64,000 nucleotides of DNA from Hydrogenophaga sp. (lineage in GTDB: Bacteria; Pseudomonadota; Gammaproteobacteria; Burkholderiales; Burkholderiaceae_C): the NCBI RefSeq assembly GCF_019264445.1, contig NZ_JAHVAB010000043.1, positions 57,727 through 121,726 of the forward strand, given 5' to 3'. Position 1 is the first letter of the stretch, and each line of letters starts with the position of its first letter. Positions 28,918 to 36,627 of the stretch are shown one piece after another. Below the pieces are notes generated by a model, which was not told the DNA's origin, did not search any database, and saw only the letters and a program-made list of their open reading frames with translations. A program made the translations under genes and the position numbers.

Positions 28918-29373
28918 TCAGCCGCCGCAACCGCCCAGCGTGACCTTGGTTTCCTTGGTGGCGGAGTACAGCTTGCCGTCGGCCTTGACGACCGCGACCA
29001 CGTTGCTGCTCTGGCCCATCTTCAGGCGGGTCTGCACCTCGGCGGCGGTGCCGGCGGGGATCATGAAGCCGGCAGAGAGTGGCATCGGGTTCTTCTCGAC
29101 GATCAGGTAGATCTCGGTGGTGTTGGGCAGCTTGCTGGTGGCGCCCACGGGCACCACCGCACCGTTCTCGGCGATGTCGGGGGCCACCACGGTCACCTGG
29201 TCGCTGTTGGCGGGCGTGCCGCCCACGGCCTTGAGCGCTTCAGCGAGCGTCTTGACTTCATAGCCGGCGCGGTCCACGGCGGCCTGGGCCTGGCTCTGGG
29301 AAACGAGGCCCAGCGACACCAACGTGGCAAAGGCCCCGGTGGTCTTGAGGGCGACTCGGCGTGAGTTGTTCAT
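28918..29373 (-). CDS. soxY: Thiosulfate oxidation carrier protein SoxY
   Basis: A 151-residue protein whose C-terminus ends in the mobile arm GGCGG. The cysteine of this arm carries the substrate as a covalent adduct through the whole Sox cycle. The N-terminus has a twin-arginine signal (NNSRRVALKTTGAFATLVSLG), consistent with folded export together with SoxZ. The length and the A-E-A-L-K-A-V-G-G region match the family. Confidence 0.96.
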   Translation of the reverse strand: MNNSRRVALKTTGAFATLVSLGLVSQSQAQAAVDRAGYEVKTLAEALKAVGGTPANSDQVTVVAPDIAENGAVVPVGATSKLPNTTEIYLIVEKNPMPLSAGFMIPAGTAAEVQTRLKMGQSSNVVAVVKADGKLYSATKETKVTLGGCGG

Positions 29374-29414
29374 GGGGAGCTCCTGTGAGAAATGGGGAAA
29401 AAATGCGCGAGAGT

Positions 29415-29753
29415 TTACTGGTCGGGGGCGCCAGCGAGAACCCAGCCGGCCAGCAGTTTGAGTTCATCGTCTTTCAGATTCGCCTGTGGGGGCATTGGCA
29501 CAGGGCCGTACATACCGGAACCGCCCGACTTGATGCGCGCGGCCACTTTCTCCAGCGCGTCGGCCTGGCCCTTGTGCTTGGCGGCCACGTCCTTGAACGC
29601 GGGGCCCACCAGCTTTTTGTCGACCGCATGGCAGGCCATGCACGCACTCTTGGTGGCCAGTGCCTTGGCGGCTGCGGCGTCCGAGGCCTGCGCGCCGGTG
29701 CTCAGCAAAACGCCGGCGGCCAGCGCGCACAGCAAGGTCGGGTTCATGGTCAT
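29415..29753 (-). CDS. Small c551-type cytochrome of the sox operon
   Basis: A 112-residue periplasmic mono-haem cytochrome: signal peptide (LLCALAAGVLLSTGAQA), haem motif CMACH, and axial Met in YGPVPMPPQ. It closely resembles the C-terminal haem domain of SoxD encoded just upstream (shared VGPAF, AAKHKG and VPMPPQ), so the two are probably related by duplication. It probably takes electrons from SoxAX or Sox(CD)2. Its place between soxD and soxY on the same strand supports that. Confidence 0.88.
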   Translation of the reverse strand: MTMNPTLLCALAAGVLLSTGAQASDAAAAKALATKSACMACHAVDKKLVGPAFKDVAAKHKGQADALEKVAARIKSGGSGMYGPVPMPPQANLKDDELKLLAGWVLAGAPDQ

Positions 29754-29810
29754 AGCGTACGGTCTCCTGTTGTGGGGGGAAATGGGGTTTACGAGTAAAT
29801 GCCAATATTT

Positions 29811-29844
29811 AGAAGGATGCCATCCAAGGGAACGGCATCCTTCT
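29811..29844. other. Hairpin between soxD and the c551-type cytochrome gene
   Basis: AGAAGGATGCC pairs perfectly with GGCATCCTTCT across a 12-nt loop. There is no T-run on either side, so it is an mRNA hairpin, perhaps a processing or partial-termination signal that sets different expression on either side. An imperfect TAAAT/ATTTA repeat (29796-29811) abuts it. Confidence 0.5.
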
Positions 29845-29860
29845 CACAAGGGCGCGCCCA

Positions 29861-30922
29861 TCACTTGGCGCCAGCCGCAATCCATTTGGCGATGCGGGTG
29901 GCGTCCGCAGGGCTGAGCTGGGGCTGGGGTGGCATGGGCACGGCACCAAACACACCGACCCCGCCCTCGCGGATCTTGATCGCCAGGTACGACTCCAGGC
30001 CTGCGTTGCCCTTGTGCTTGGCCGCGATGTCGCTGAACGCCGGGCCCACGATCTTTTGCGTCATGCCGTGGCAGGCGGTGCAGCTGTTGGCCGCCAGCAG
30101 GGCCTTCACGTCGCCGGCCGCGGGCGGCGCGGCGGCCACCACCACTGCCGCGGGCTTGGGGCCGCTGCCCACCGGTGCCGTGGGTGCGGGGCGGGTGGTG
30201 TCGGCGCCGCGCACCGGGCCGATCACGCGGTTCTGCTCCTGGATGTTGCCGTGCGCGTCGCGCGCGAAGTCGGGCAGCGAAGAGCGGATCGTCGCCTCCA
30301 CCGGGCAGTCTTTCATGCAGGCCACGTTTTTCACATCGCCCTTGCCATTCACCTTCCACAGCGGCTCATGGAACACCATGCCGTTGCGGTTGGGCATGCG
30401 CTTTTGCACCTCGGCGATGTTCTGGTCGTTCAGCGTGAAGTCGGTCGGCACCACCTCGGCCAGGCTCAGGAGGTAGGCCGTCACCGCGTAGACCTCGTCG
30501 GTCTTGAGCGTCTTGGGTGCGTTCCAGGGCATGGCGCGGTTGATGTAGTCCCACAGCGTGGACAGCGTGGCCACCTTCATCATGGTGGTCTTCTGCGGGA
30601 AGGTGCTGCCCGGCTCCAGGTTCTTCACGCGGCCGCGCTCGATGTCGGCCTTGGTGGTGCCGCCCACGATGGGCGTGAACACCTCGTTCGACTCGCCAAA
30701 GCTGCCGTGGCAGGAAGCGCACTGCGCTTCCCACACCTGCTCGCCCTGTGCCACGGTACCCGCGCCTTTGGGCAGGCCCTTGAAGTCGGGGCGCACGTCG
30801 ATGTCCCAGGCCTTTACCTCGGCCTTCGTCGCATCGCGGCCGATCTCGTGCCACGGTGTGGCGGGCTGGGCGAAGGCGCTGCCGGCCCACAGGGCGGCGG
30901 CCAGGATGATGGTGGTTCGCAT
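29861..30922 (-). CDS. soxD: Di-haem cytochrome subunit SoxD of sulfane dehydrogenase
   Basis: A 353-residue protein with a signal peptide (TTIILAAALWAGSAFA) and two haem motifs: CASCHG in the N-terminal domain and CTACHG in the C-terminal c551-like domain. A Pro/Ala-rich linker joins them. SoxD takes electrons from the molybdenum subunit SoxC during oxidation of the sulfane sulfur on SoxY. The conserved CMKDCPVEA segment lies between the domains. It follows soxC by 11 bp, so the pair is co-expressed. Its presence predicts complete thiosulfate oxidation to sulfate, without sulfur globules. Confidence 0.94.
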   Translation of the reverse strand: MRTTIILAAALWAGSAFAQPATPWHEIGRDATKAEVKAWDIDVRPDFKGLPKGAGTVAQGEQVWEAQCASCHGSFGESNEVFTPIVGGTTKADIERGRVKNLEPGSTFPQKTTMMKVATLSTLWDYINRAMPWNAPKTLKTDEVYAVTAYLLSLAEVVPTDFTLNDQNIAEVQKRMPNRNGMVFHEPLWKVNGKGDVKNVACMKDCPVEATIRSSLPDFARDAHGNIQEQNRVIGPVRGADTTRPAPTAPVGSGPKPAAVVVAAAPPAAGDVKALLAANSCTACHGMTQKIVGPAFSDIAAKHKGNAGLESYLAIKIREGGVGVFGAVPMPPQPQLSPADATRIAKWIAAGAK

Positions 30923-30933
30923 GGGCTGGGCGT

Positions 30934-32274
30934 TCAATAGACTTGCACGTTCGAGACTTCGCCGTTTTCCGCCACGCGCCACGACTGGATGGCGTTCTGG
31001 TGGTACACCGAGCGCGTGCCGCGCACCGCGCGCAGCTGGTTGATCTTGGGTTGCACGTAGCCTGTGCTGTCGATGGCGCGGCTTTGCAACACGGCGGGCT
31101 TGCCGTCCCACACCCAGTCGATGTTGAAGCGCGTGAGCGCCTTGGGCAGCACCGGGCCTTCGAGCCGCGCGGTGCGCCAGTTGCGCCCGCCGTCCACGCT
31201 CACATCCACGCGCTTGACCGTGCCACGGCCCGACCACGCCAGGCCGGTCACGTTGTAGTAGCCCTTGTCCAGCAGCGTCTGGCTGCCCGAGGGCGTGGTG
31301 ATCACGCTCTTGCATTCCTGGATGCCGGTGTACTGGCGGTGCGTGCCGTCAGGCATGTGGTCGATGTAATGCACCGCCTCGTCCTTGGTGGCCCACTTCT
31401 GGTCGCCCACTTCCAGGCGGCGCAGGTACTTCACCCAGCTCACGCCCTGGATGCCCGGCACCACCAAGCGCAGCGGGTAGCCGTTTTCCGGGCGCAGCAT
31501 TTCGCCGTTCATGGCCCAGGCCACGATGCAGTCGTCCATCGCGCGCTCCATGTCGATGGTGCGCGTCATGGAAGAGCCGTCAGCCCCTTCGGCCAGCACG
31601 TACTTGCCATTCTTTTTGTCGTAGCCGCACATCTCCAGCAGCGTGGAGAGCAGCACGCCGGTGAACTCGCAGCAGCTCACCATGCCGTGGGTGTACTGCA
31701 CCGAAGGCAGGGCCACGTTGCCCCACTCGGGCGCGGAGTTGGCACCGCACTCGATGAAGTGGATGCGCGAGACGCTGGGCAGGCGCATGAGGTCGTCCAT
31801 GGTGAACACGCGCTCGCGCTTCACCAGGCCATTGACCATCAGGCGGTGCTTCGAGGGATCGATGTCCCACCAGCCCTGGTGGTGCCGCTCGAAATGCAGG
31901 CCACTGGGCGTGATGATGCCGAAGAGCCCCTGCAGCGGCGTGAAGCTCACCGACGCCTGAGGCACCCGCGTGAGCCCCGGGCTCTGGCGGCGCTGCAGGT
32001 TGGCTTCCCACTGGCTGGGCTTGCCATAGCCGTCGGTGGCCACGGCCTGGCCCAGCCCGGTGCTGTGCGACGGCAGCTTGAGGATGGCATCTTCGCCCTC
32101 TGCGGCCAGGGCGCGCGTGCTGGCCGCGGCGGACACCGCCCCCGCGCCCATGGCGAGCGCTTTGCCCATGAAGCTGCGGCGCGCCTTGCGGGCCAGCTCC
32201 AGCTTCTCGGCGCTCAGGTGGTTTTCGGGGGCGGGCAGAACGCGCCCGATGACGTCGCTCAGGTCTTTGGACAC
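30934..32274 (-). CDS. soxC: Sulfane dehydrogenase molybdenum subunit SoxC
   Basis: A 446-residue molybdopterin enzyme of the sulfite-oxidase family. The Mo-coordinating cysteine is in IHFIECGANSAPEWG. VMVNGLVKRE-like and WAMNGEMLRPENGYPLRLVVPG cofactor segments and a C-terminal dimerisation domain are present. A twin-arginine signal (ARRSFMGKALAMGAG) explains periplasmic export after cofactor insertion. The start is a GTG at 32274 with AGGA about 10 bp upstream. An upstream in-frame ATG at 32409 would place the coding start across the operator-like palindrome and is less likely. It is the first gene of the sox operon. Confidence 0.93.
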   Translation of the reverse strand: MSKDLSDVIGRVLPAPENHLSAEKLELARKARRSFMGKALAMGAGAVSAAASTRALAAEGEDAILKLPSHSTGLGQAVATDGYGKPSQWEANLQRRQSPGLTRVPQASVSFTPLQGLFGIITPSGLHFERHHQGWWDIDPSKHRLMVNGLVKRERVFTMDDLMRLPSVSRIHFIECGANSAPEWGNVALPSVQYTHGMVSCCEFTGVLLSTLLEMCGYDKKNGKYVLAEGADGSSMTRTIDMERAMDDCIVAWAMNGEMLRPENGYPLRLVVPGIQGVSWVKYLRRLEVGDQKWATKDEAVHYIDHMPDGTHRQYTGIQECKSVITTPSGSQTLLDKGYYNVTGLAWSGRGTVKRVDVSVDGGRNWRTARLEGPVLPKALTRFNIDWVWDGKPAVLQSRAIDSTGYVQPKINQLRAVRGTRSVYHQNAIQSWRVAENGEVSNVQVY

Positions 32275-32327
32275 AGTGAGGGGTTCCTGTTGGGCGGGCG
32301 AAGAGGGCTCGCCGGCATTGCGTAGAA

Positions 32328-32351
32328 CTATATGAGCGATTGCTGATATTC
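32328..32351. promoter_or_regulatory. Operator-like palindrome in the soxC promoter region
   Basis: The core ATATGAGCGATTGCTGATAT (32330-32349) has ATAT arms and inner AGC/GCT arms with the same spacing as the site at 32470. It lies 54 bp upstream of the soxC GTG. The layout suggests an ArsR-type dimer such as SoxR/BigR; this is inference. Confidence 0.6.
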
Positions 32352-32469
32352 GGATAGGTGTAAACCCGTAGCCTGCGGGTGGCCTCGCCGTGCGGCCGGC
32401 GTCGCACACACCCCGCTAGGGTTTTCACGCTGCAACCGGCCCGCCGCCCGCTGCTAGGATGAGCCATCG

Positions 32470-32493
32470 AAATATGCGTACTTACGGATATTT
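32470..32493. promoter_or_regulatory. Near-perfect palindrome upstream of the flavocytochrome c genes
   Basis: AAATAT-G-CGTA-CT-TACG-G-ATATTT over 24 bp is symmetrical except for the two G positions. It lies 68 bp before the fccA-type ATG and is the best copy of the motif also found before soxC and soxB. It is probably a sulfur-responsive repressor site. Confidence 0.65.
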
Positions 32494-32561
32494 AGGTGCA
32501 CCAAGGGCCGTCTGCTACAGTTTTCGATGCATTTACCTTTCGATACCCACCGGAGACCACG

Positions 32562-32864
32562 ATGAAGAAACCGATGAAATGGCTGGCTGCGGGCGTGCTG
32601 TGCGCCGCTGCTGCGGGGGCGCAGGCCCAGGTCAATCAGATCAAGGTGTGGGCGGCCGCTTGCGCCAACTGCCATGGCACCGATGGCCGCGCTGAACCCG
32701 GCGCCATTTCGCTCGCCGGTCAAAACAAGGACGACATGGTCCAGAAGCTGCTCGACTTCAAGGCCGGCAAGCGGCCCGCGACCATCATGCACCAGCTCAC
32801 CAAGGGCTACACCGACGAGCAGCTGACCCAGATTGCCGGCTATTTCGCCGCCCAGAAAAAATAA
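32562..32864 (+). CDS. fccA: Mono-haem cytochrome c subunit of flavocytochrome c (SoxE/FccA type)
   Basis: A 100-residue exported cytochrome (signal ending GAQAQ) with haem motif CANCHG and the class I pattern ISLAGQNKDDMVQKLLDFKAGKR. A Met ligand candidate is in TIMHQLTKGYTDEQL. It is followed 9 bp later by an FCSD flavoprotein gene, the usual pair for sulfide dehydrogenase. Electrons from sulfide oxidation would pass from the flavin to this haem. CGGAGA lies just before the ATG. Confidence 0.9.
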   Translation: MKKPMKWLAAGVLCAAAAGAQAQVNQIKVWAAACANCHGTDGRAEPGAISLAGQNKDDMVQKLLDFKAGKRPATIMHQLTKGYTDEQLTQIAGYFAAQKK

Positions 32865-32873
32865 GGAGCACCC

Positions 32874-34151
32874 ATGAAACGCCGTCAATTCGTTCAAACG
32901 CTGGGTGCTGGTTCGGCCGTTGCGGGCCTGGGTCTGATGAGCGGCTGCGCCACCACGGGCAGCGGCGCCAAGGTCGTCGTCGTCGGTGGTGGCTACGGGG
33001 GCGCCACCGCCGCCAAATACGTGCGCATGTTCTCCGACTACGGCATCGACGTGACGCTGATCGAGCCCAACGCTGCCTTTGTCTCCTGCCCGATCTCCAA
33101 CCTGGTGGTGGGCGGCCACAAGACGATGGCCGACATCACCACGCCATACGACAACCTGAGCAAGCGCCACGGCGTGAAGGTGGTGCGCGACATGGTGGCC
33201 AGCATCGACGCCACCAAGCGCACGGTGAAGCTGGCCAGCGGTGGCGAGCTGCCCTACGACCGCCTGATCCTCTCGCCCGGCATCGACTTCATGTGGGACA
33301 CCCTGCCCGGCATGGCCCGGCCCGGCGCAGCCGACAAGGTGCTGCACGCCTGGAAGGCCGGCCCGCAGACGCTGGCGCTGCGCCAGCAGCTCGAAGCCAT
33401 GCCCGATGGCGGCGTGTACGCGTTGTCGATCCCGCTGGCGCCCTACCGCTGCCCGCCCGGCCCCTACGAGCGCGCCTGCATGGTGGCCAGCTACTTCAAG
33501 AAGGCCAAGCCCAAGAGCAAGGTCGTGATCTTCGACGCCAACGATGACATCACCTCCAAGAAGGGCCTGTTCATGAAGGCTTGGGACGAACACTACAAGG
33601 GCCTCATCGAGTACCGCCCCAAGCACAAGCTGGTGGACGTGGACGCCGCGACCAATACCCTGAAGTTCGAGTTCAACGACGACTTCAAGGCCGGCGTGGC
33701 CAACGTGCTGCCGGCCATGCGCGCGGGCGACATCGCGGTGAAGTCCGGCCTGGCCACGGCGAACGCACGCTGGTGCGAGGTGGACTTCCTGACCTTCGAA
33801 TCCAAGGCCGCGAAGAACATCCACGTGCTGGGCGATGCGATCCAGATCGCCCCCGCCATGCCCAAGTCGGGCCACATGGCCAACCAGCACGGCAAGACGT
33901 GCGCGGCCGCCGTGGTCTCGCTGCTGCAAGGCAAAGAGCCGCCGTCGATGCCGATCTACGCCAACACCTGCTACAGCTTCGTCACCGCCACCGACGTGGT
34001 GCACGTGGCCAGCGTGCACAAGTACGACGCGGCGCAGAAGACCATGCTCACCGTGCCCGGCTCGGGTGGTCTGTCCAGCGCCGCCAGCGAACTCGAAGGG
34101 CAGTACGCCATGGCCTGGGCCCGCAACATCTGGGCGGACTCCCTGGCCTGA
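32874..34151 (+). CDS. fccB: Flavocytochrome c sulfide dehydrogenase flavoprotein (SoxF/FccB type)
   Basis: A 425-residue FAD protein with a twin-arginine signal (KRRQFVQTLGAGSAV). The Rossmann motif VVVVGGGYGGATAAKYV is followed by the redox-active cysteines FVSCPISN and YRCPPGPYERAC, and the C-terminal FCSD domain carries the second FAD contact HVLGDAIQIAPAMPKSGHMAN. It oxidises sulfide to sulfur or polysulfide in the periplasm and passes electrons to the cytochrome encoded just upstream. AGGAG precedes the ATG. Confidence 0.93.
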   Translation: MKRRQFVQTLGAGSAVAGLGLMSGCATTGSGAKVVVVGGGYGGATAAKYVRMFSDYGIDVTLIEPNAAFVSCPISNLVVGGHKTMADITTPYDNLSKRHGVKVVRDMVASIDATKRTVKLASGGELPYDRLILSPGIDFMWDTLPGMARPGAADKVLHAWKAGPQTLALRQQLEAMPDGGVYALSIPLAPYRCPPGPYERACMVASYFKKAKPKSKVVIFDANDDITSKKGLFMKAWDEHYKGLIEYRPKHKLVDVDAATNTLKFEFNDDFKAGVANVLPAMRAGDIAVKSGLATANARWCEVDFLTFESKAAKNIHVLGDAIQIAPAMPKSGHMANQHGKTCAAAVVSLLQGKEPPSMPIYANTCYSFVTATDVVHVASVHKYDAAQKTMLTVPGSGGLSSAASELEGQYAMAWARNIWADSLA

Positions 34152-34171
34152 AGCCGCAAGCCTCGATCACA

Positions 34172-34193
34172 AGCCCTGCTCGCAGGGCTTTTT
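34172..34193 (+). terminator. Terminator after the flavocytochrome c genes
   Basis: AGCCCTG-CTCG-CAGGGCT is followed by TTTT, 20 bp after the fccB stop. Confidence 0.9.
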
Positions 34194-34222
34194 CTTGGTC
34201 ACCCCTTTTCGGAGATGTGTTC

Positions 34223-35029
34223 ATGAAACGACGCGCACTGGTTTCCCTCGCCCTGGGCGCCCTACCCCTGGTCACGGCCCGCTGGGCGGCTGCGAGCGAG
34301 CGCATTGGCGTGCTCTTTCTGCACGGCAAGAACCCGGGCAGCCCCCAGAGCCCGCAGTACGGGCCGGTGGTGGCCGCCATGGAGAAGCAGGGGTGGTTGG
34401 TCGCGCTGCCCGACATGCCGTGGTCGCGCAACCGGTACCTGCAAGGGAACTGGGATGGCGCCATGGCCGAGATCGCGCAGCACGTGAAAGGCCTGCAGGA
34501 CAAAGGCGCCACGCGCATCGTGCTGATGGGCCACAGCATGGGCGTGCCGGCGGCCATGAGCCACGCCGCGCGCGGCGGCACGGCCCATGCGCTGGTGCTG
34601 CTGGCCCCGGGGCATGTGCCGCGCGGGTACTTCACCTCGCCGCAGCTCGCGCCGGTGCGCGAGAGCATTGAGGCGGCGCGGGCGCAGGTGGCCGCCGGCA
34701 AGGGCGACGAGAACCAGCGCTTCATGGACATCAACCAGGGCCGCCAGCAACCTGTGATCACCACGGCGCGCAATTTCCTCTCGTACTTCGACCCGGAGTC
34801 CGACGCCGACATGGGCGTGACCGCGCCGAAGCTGCCGGCCAGCCTGCCGGTGCTCACCGCCATCGGGCAGAACGACCCGCTCTTCGCCCGCGTGCGCAGT
34901 TACTACGTGGACCAGCTGCCCAAGCACCCGAAGACGCAGCTGCTGGAAGTCTCGGGCGGCCACCTGGACACGCCCCAGGTGGCCCTGGCGCAGGTGCTGG
35001 AATGGGTGCCGCAGGCGGTGGGTGCCTGA
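34223..35029 (+). CDS. Exported alpha/beta hydrolase
   Basis: A 268-residue serine hydrolase with an N-terminal signal (KRRALVSLALGALPLVTARWAAA). The oxyanion segment is GVLFLHGKNPG, the nucleophile elbow is GHSMGVPAAM, and the C-terminal catalytic His is in VSGGHLDTPQ. The natural substrate is unknown. It lies between the terminator of the flavocytochrome c genes and the TPP riboswitch, so it is transcribed separately from both neighbours. Confidence 0.85.
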   Translation: MKRRALVSLALGALPLVTARWAAASERIGVLFLHGKNPGSPQSPQYGPVVAAMEKQGWLVALPDMPWSRNRYLQGNWDGAMAEIAQHVKGLQDKGATRIVLMGHSMGVPAAMSHAARGGTAHALVLLAPGHVPRGYFTSPQLAPVRESIEAARAQVAAGKGDENQRFMDINQGRQQPVITTARNFLSYFDPESDADMGVTAPKLPASLPVLTAIGQNDPLFARVRSYYVDQLPKHPKTQLLEVSGGHLDTPQVALAQVLEWVPQAVGA

Positions 35030-35066
35030 GGGCGGCCCTTATACTCCCACCCGTGCCGAAAGGCAT

Positions 35067-35165
35067 ATCCGCTAGGGGTGTTGCACCGGTTCACCGAACC
35101 GGCTGCGACTGAGAAAGTCCCTTTGAACCTGATTGAGGTAATCCTCGCGCAGGGAAGCAGGCCGA
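35067..35165 (+). promoter_or_regulatory. TPP riboswitch (THI element)
   Basis: The conserved parts appear in order: GCTAGGGGTG, then the variable helix (CCGGTTCACCGAACCGG), then GACTGAGAAAGTCCC, TTGAACCTGATTGAGGTAAT and CGCGCAGGGAAGC. Binding of thiamine pyrophosphate should repress the downstream gene cytX, whose ATG is about 80 bp further on. No clear terminator hairpin with a T-run is seen, so control may be at translation. Confidence 0.95.
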
Positions 35166-35244
35166 TACCTTCCTCCGCTGCCGCCAGGCGCTCCCGGAGG
35201 TGCCGAACCCGCCCACCTGCCTCAACTTTGCATGGAGCAAATTG

Positions 35245-36552
35245 ATGGCATTCCAAACGTCGTCTTCACCGGCCAACTCGGCCCTCACACCCGTGCCAGC
35301 CGGCCACCGGGTCTTCCATTTCCACGAACACGCCGCGCTGTGGTTCAGCCTGGGCACCGGCCTGCTGGTGATGCAGATCGGCGCCTACCTGGTGCCCGCC
35401 GTGGGCACGCGCGACGCGGTCATTGCCATCCTGCTGGGCTCGCTCATTGGCGCCGGCTTGCTGGCCTGGACGGCGCGGCTGGGTTGCCAGACCGGTCTGT
35501 CCAGCGCAGGCCTGATGCACGCCACCTACGGCAGCGCGTTCGCGCGCCTGCCGGTGCTGCTCAACATCGCGCAGCTGCTGGGCTGGACCACCTTCGAGCT
35601 GGTCATCATGCAGGAGGGCACGGTGGCCATTGCCACGCAGACGCTGGGCATCGCGGTCGATGGCTTCACCGGCAAGCTGCTGGCCACGCTGCTGTGGGGC
35701 GCGGTGCTCACCGCGCTCATGGCCGGCTCCATGCTCACACTGGTGCGCCGCTTCGTGAGCCGCTTCGCGCTCCCGCTGGTGATCGCGTCGCTGGCCTGGC
35801 TCACGTGGCAGTTCGGCACGCGCCTGGTGGCGCAGGGGTTTGACGGCTTCTGGAACCGCCCCGGTGCGGGTGGCATGGGCATGTTCTCGGCCATGGATCT
35901 TGTGATCGCCATGCCCGTCTCGTGGCTGCCGCTGGTGGCCGACTACGCCCGCCACGGCAAGCGCGCGGCGACCACGCTCGGTGGCACCTGGCTGGGCTAT
36001 GCGCTGGCCAACATCTGGTGCTATGCACTGGGCGTGCTGGTGGTGAGCACCGTGGAGCCGGGCACCAACCTGGTGGGCGCGCTGCTGCTGGCGCAAGGCG
36101 GCCTGATCGCGCTGGGCCTGATCCTGCTCGACGAAATGGACAACGCCTACGGCGACGCGCATTCGGGCGCGGTCTCGCTGCACAGCCTGCGCCCGCGCTG
36201 GAGCATTCGCGCCGCCGGCCTGGGCTTTGCGCTGGTGTGCACGGCGCTGGCGCTGGTGCTGCCGATCCACACGCTGGAGCCGTTCCTGCTGTTGCTGAGC
36301 TCGGTGTTCGTGCCGCTGTACGGCGTGATCCTGGGCCGCCTGGGCAGTGGCGCGGCCGTGCCCAGCCTCACGGCGCGCGCGGTCGACTGGAGTGCTGCAG
36401 CCCTGTGGGTGGCGGGCATCGCCACGTACCACCTGATCAAGGCCTACGCGCCCGACCTCGGCTCGGCCCTGCCCACGCTGGCACTCACCTTCGTGCTGGC
36501 CGCCGCCACGCGGCCGCGCAACGCCGGCGGCCTCACCCCGGCCCGGGCCTGA
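35245..36552 (+). CDS. cytX: Putative hydroxymethylpyrimidine transporter CytX
   Basis: A 435-residue NCS1-family permease with about twelve membrane helices (ALWFSLGTGLLVMQIGAYLVP, LLGWTTFELVIMQEGT, PVSWLPLVADYARHGK, DEMDNAYGDAHSGAVSL). The riboswitch directly upstream supports a thiamine-precursor substrate, as for CytX, rather than cytosine. The ATG at 35245 is used; an upstream in-frame GTG at 35200 lies too close to the riboswitch. It is followed, convergently, by thiD. Confidence 0.88.
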   Translation: MAFQTSSSPANSALTPVPAGHRVFHFHEHAALWFSLGTGLLVMQIGAYLVPAVGTRDAVIAILLGSLIGAGLLAWTARLGCQTGLSSAGLMHATYGSAFARLPVLLNIAQLLGWTTFELVIMQEGTVAIATQTLGIAVDGFTGKLLATLLWGAVLTALMAGSMLTLVRRFVSRFALPLVIASLAWLTWQFGTRLVAQGFDGFWNRPGAGGMGMFSAMDLVIAMPVSWLPLVADYARHGKRAATTLGGTWLGYALANIWCYALGVLVVSTVEPGTNLVGALLLAQGGLIALGLILLDEMDNAYGDAHSGAVSLHSLRPRWSIRAAGLGFALVCTALALVLPIHTLEPFLLLLSSVFVPLYGVILGRLGSGAAVPSLTARAVDWSAAALWVAGIATYHLIKAYAPDLGSALPTLALTFVLAAATRPRNAGGLTPARA

Positions 36553-36587
36553 CGCATGCACGCCGCATCGCCGTCGAGGGACACCGA

Positions 36588-36608
36588 AGACCCGGCTTTG
36601 CCGGGCCT
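36588..36608. other. Small hairpin between convergent cytX and thiD
   Basis: CCCGGC (36591-36596) pairs with GCCGGG (36600-36605) across TTT in the 75-bp gap between the two stop codons. There is no T-run, so termination here is doubtful. Confidence 0.3.
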
Positions 36609-36627
36609 CCGGTCTCGCCCCCCTTCT

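Noticed and set aside
34223..35029. Sulfur-related function for the exported hydrolase after the flavocytochrome c genes
   Set aside because: A strong terminator separates it from fccB, and the sequence is a plain serine hydrolase.
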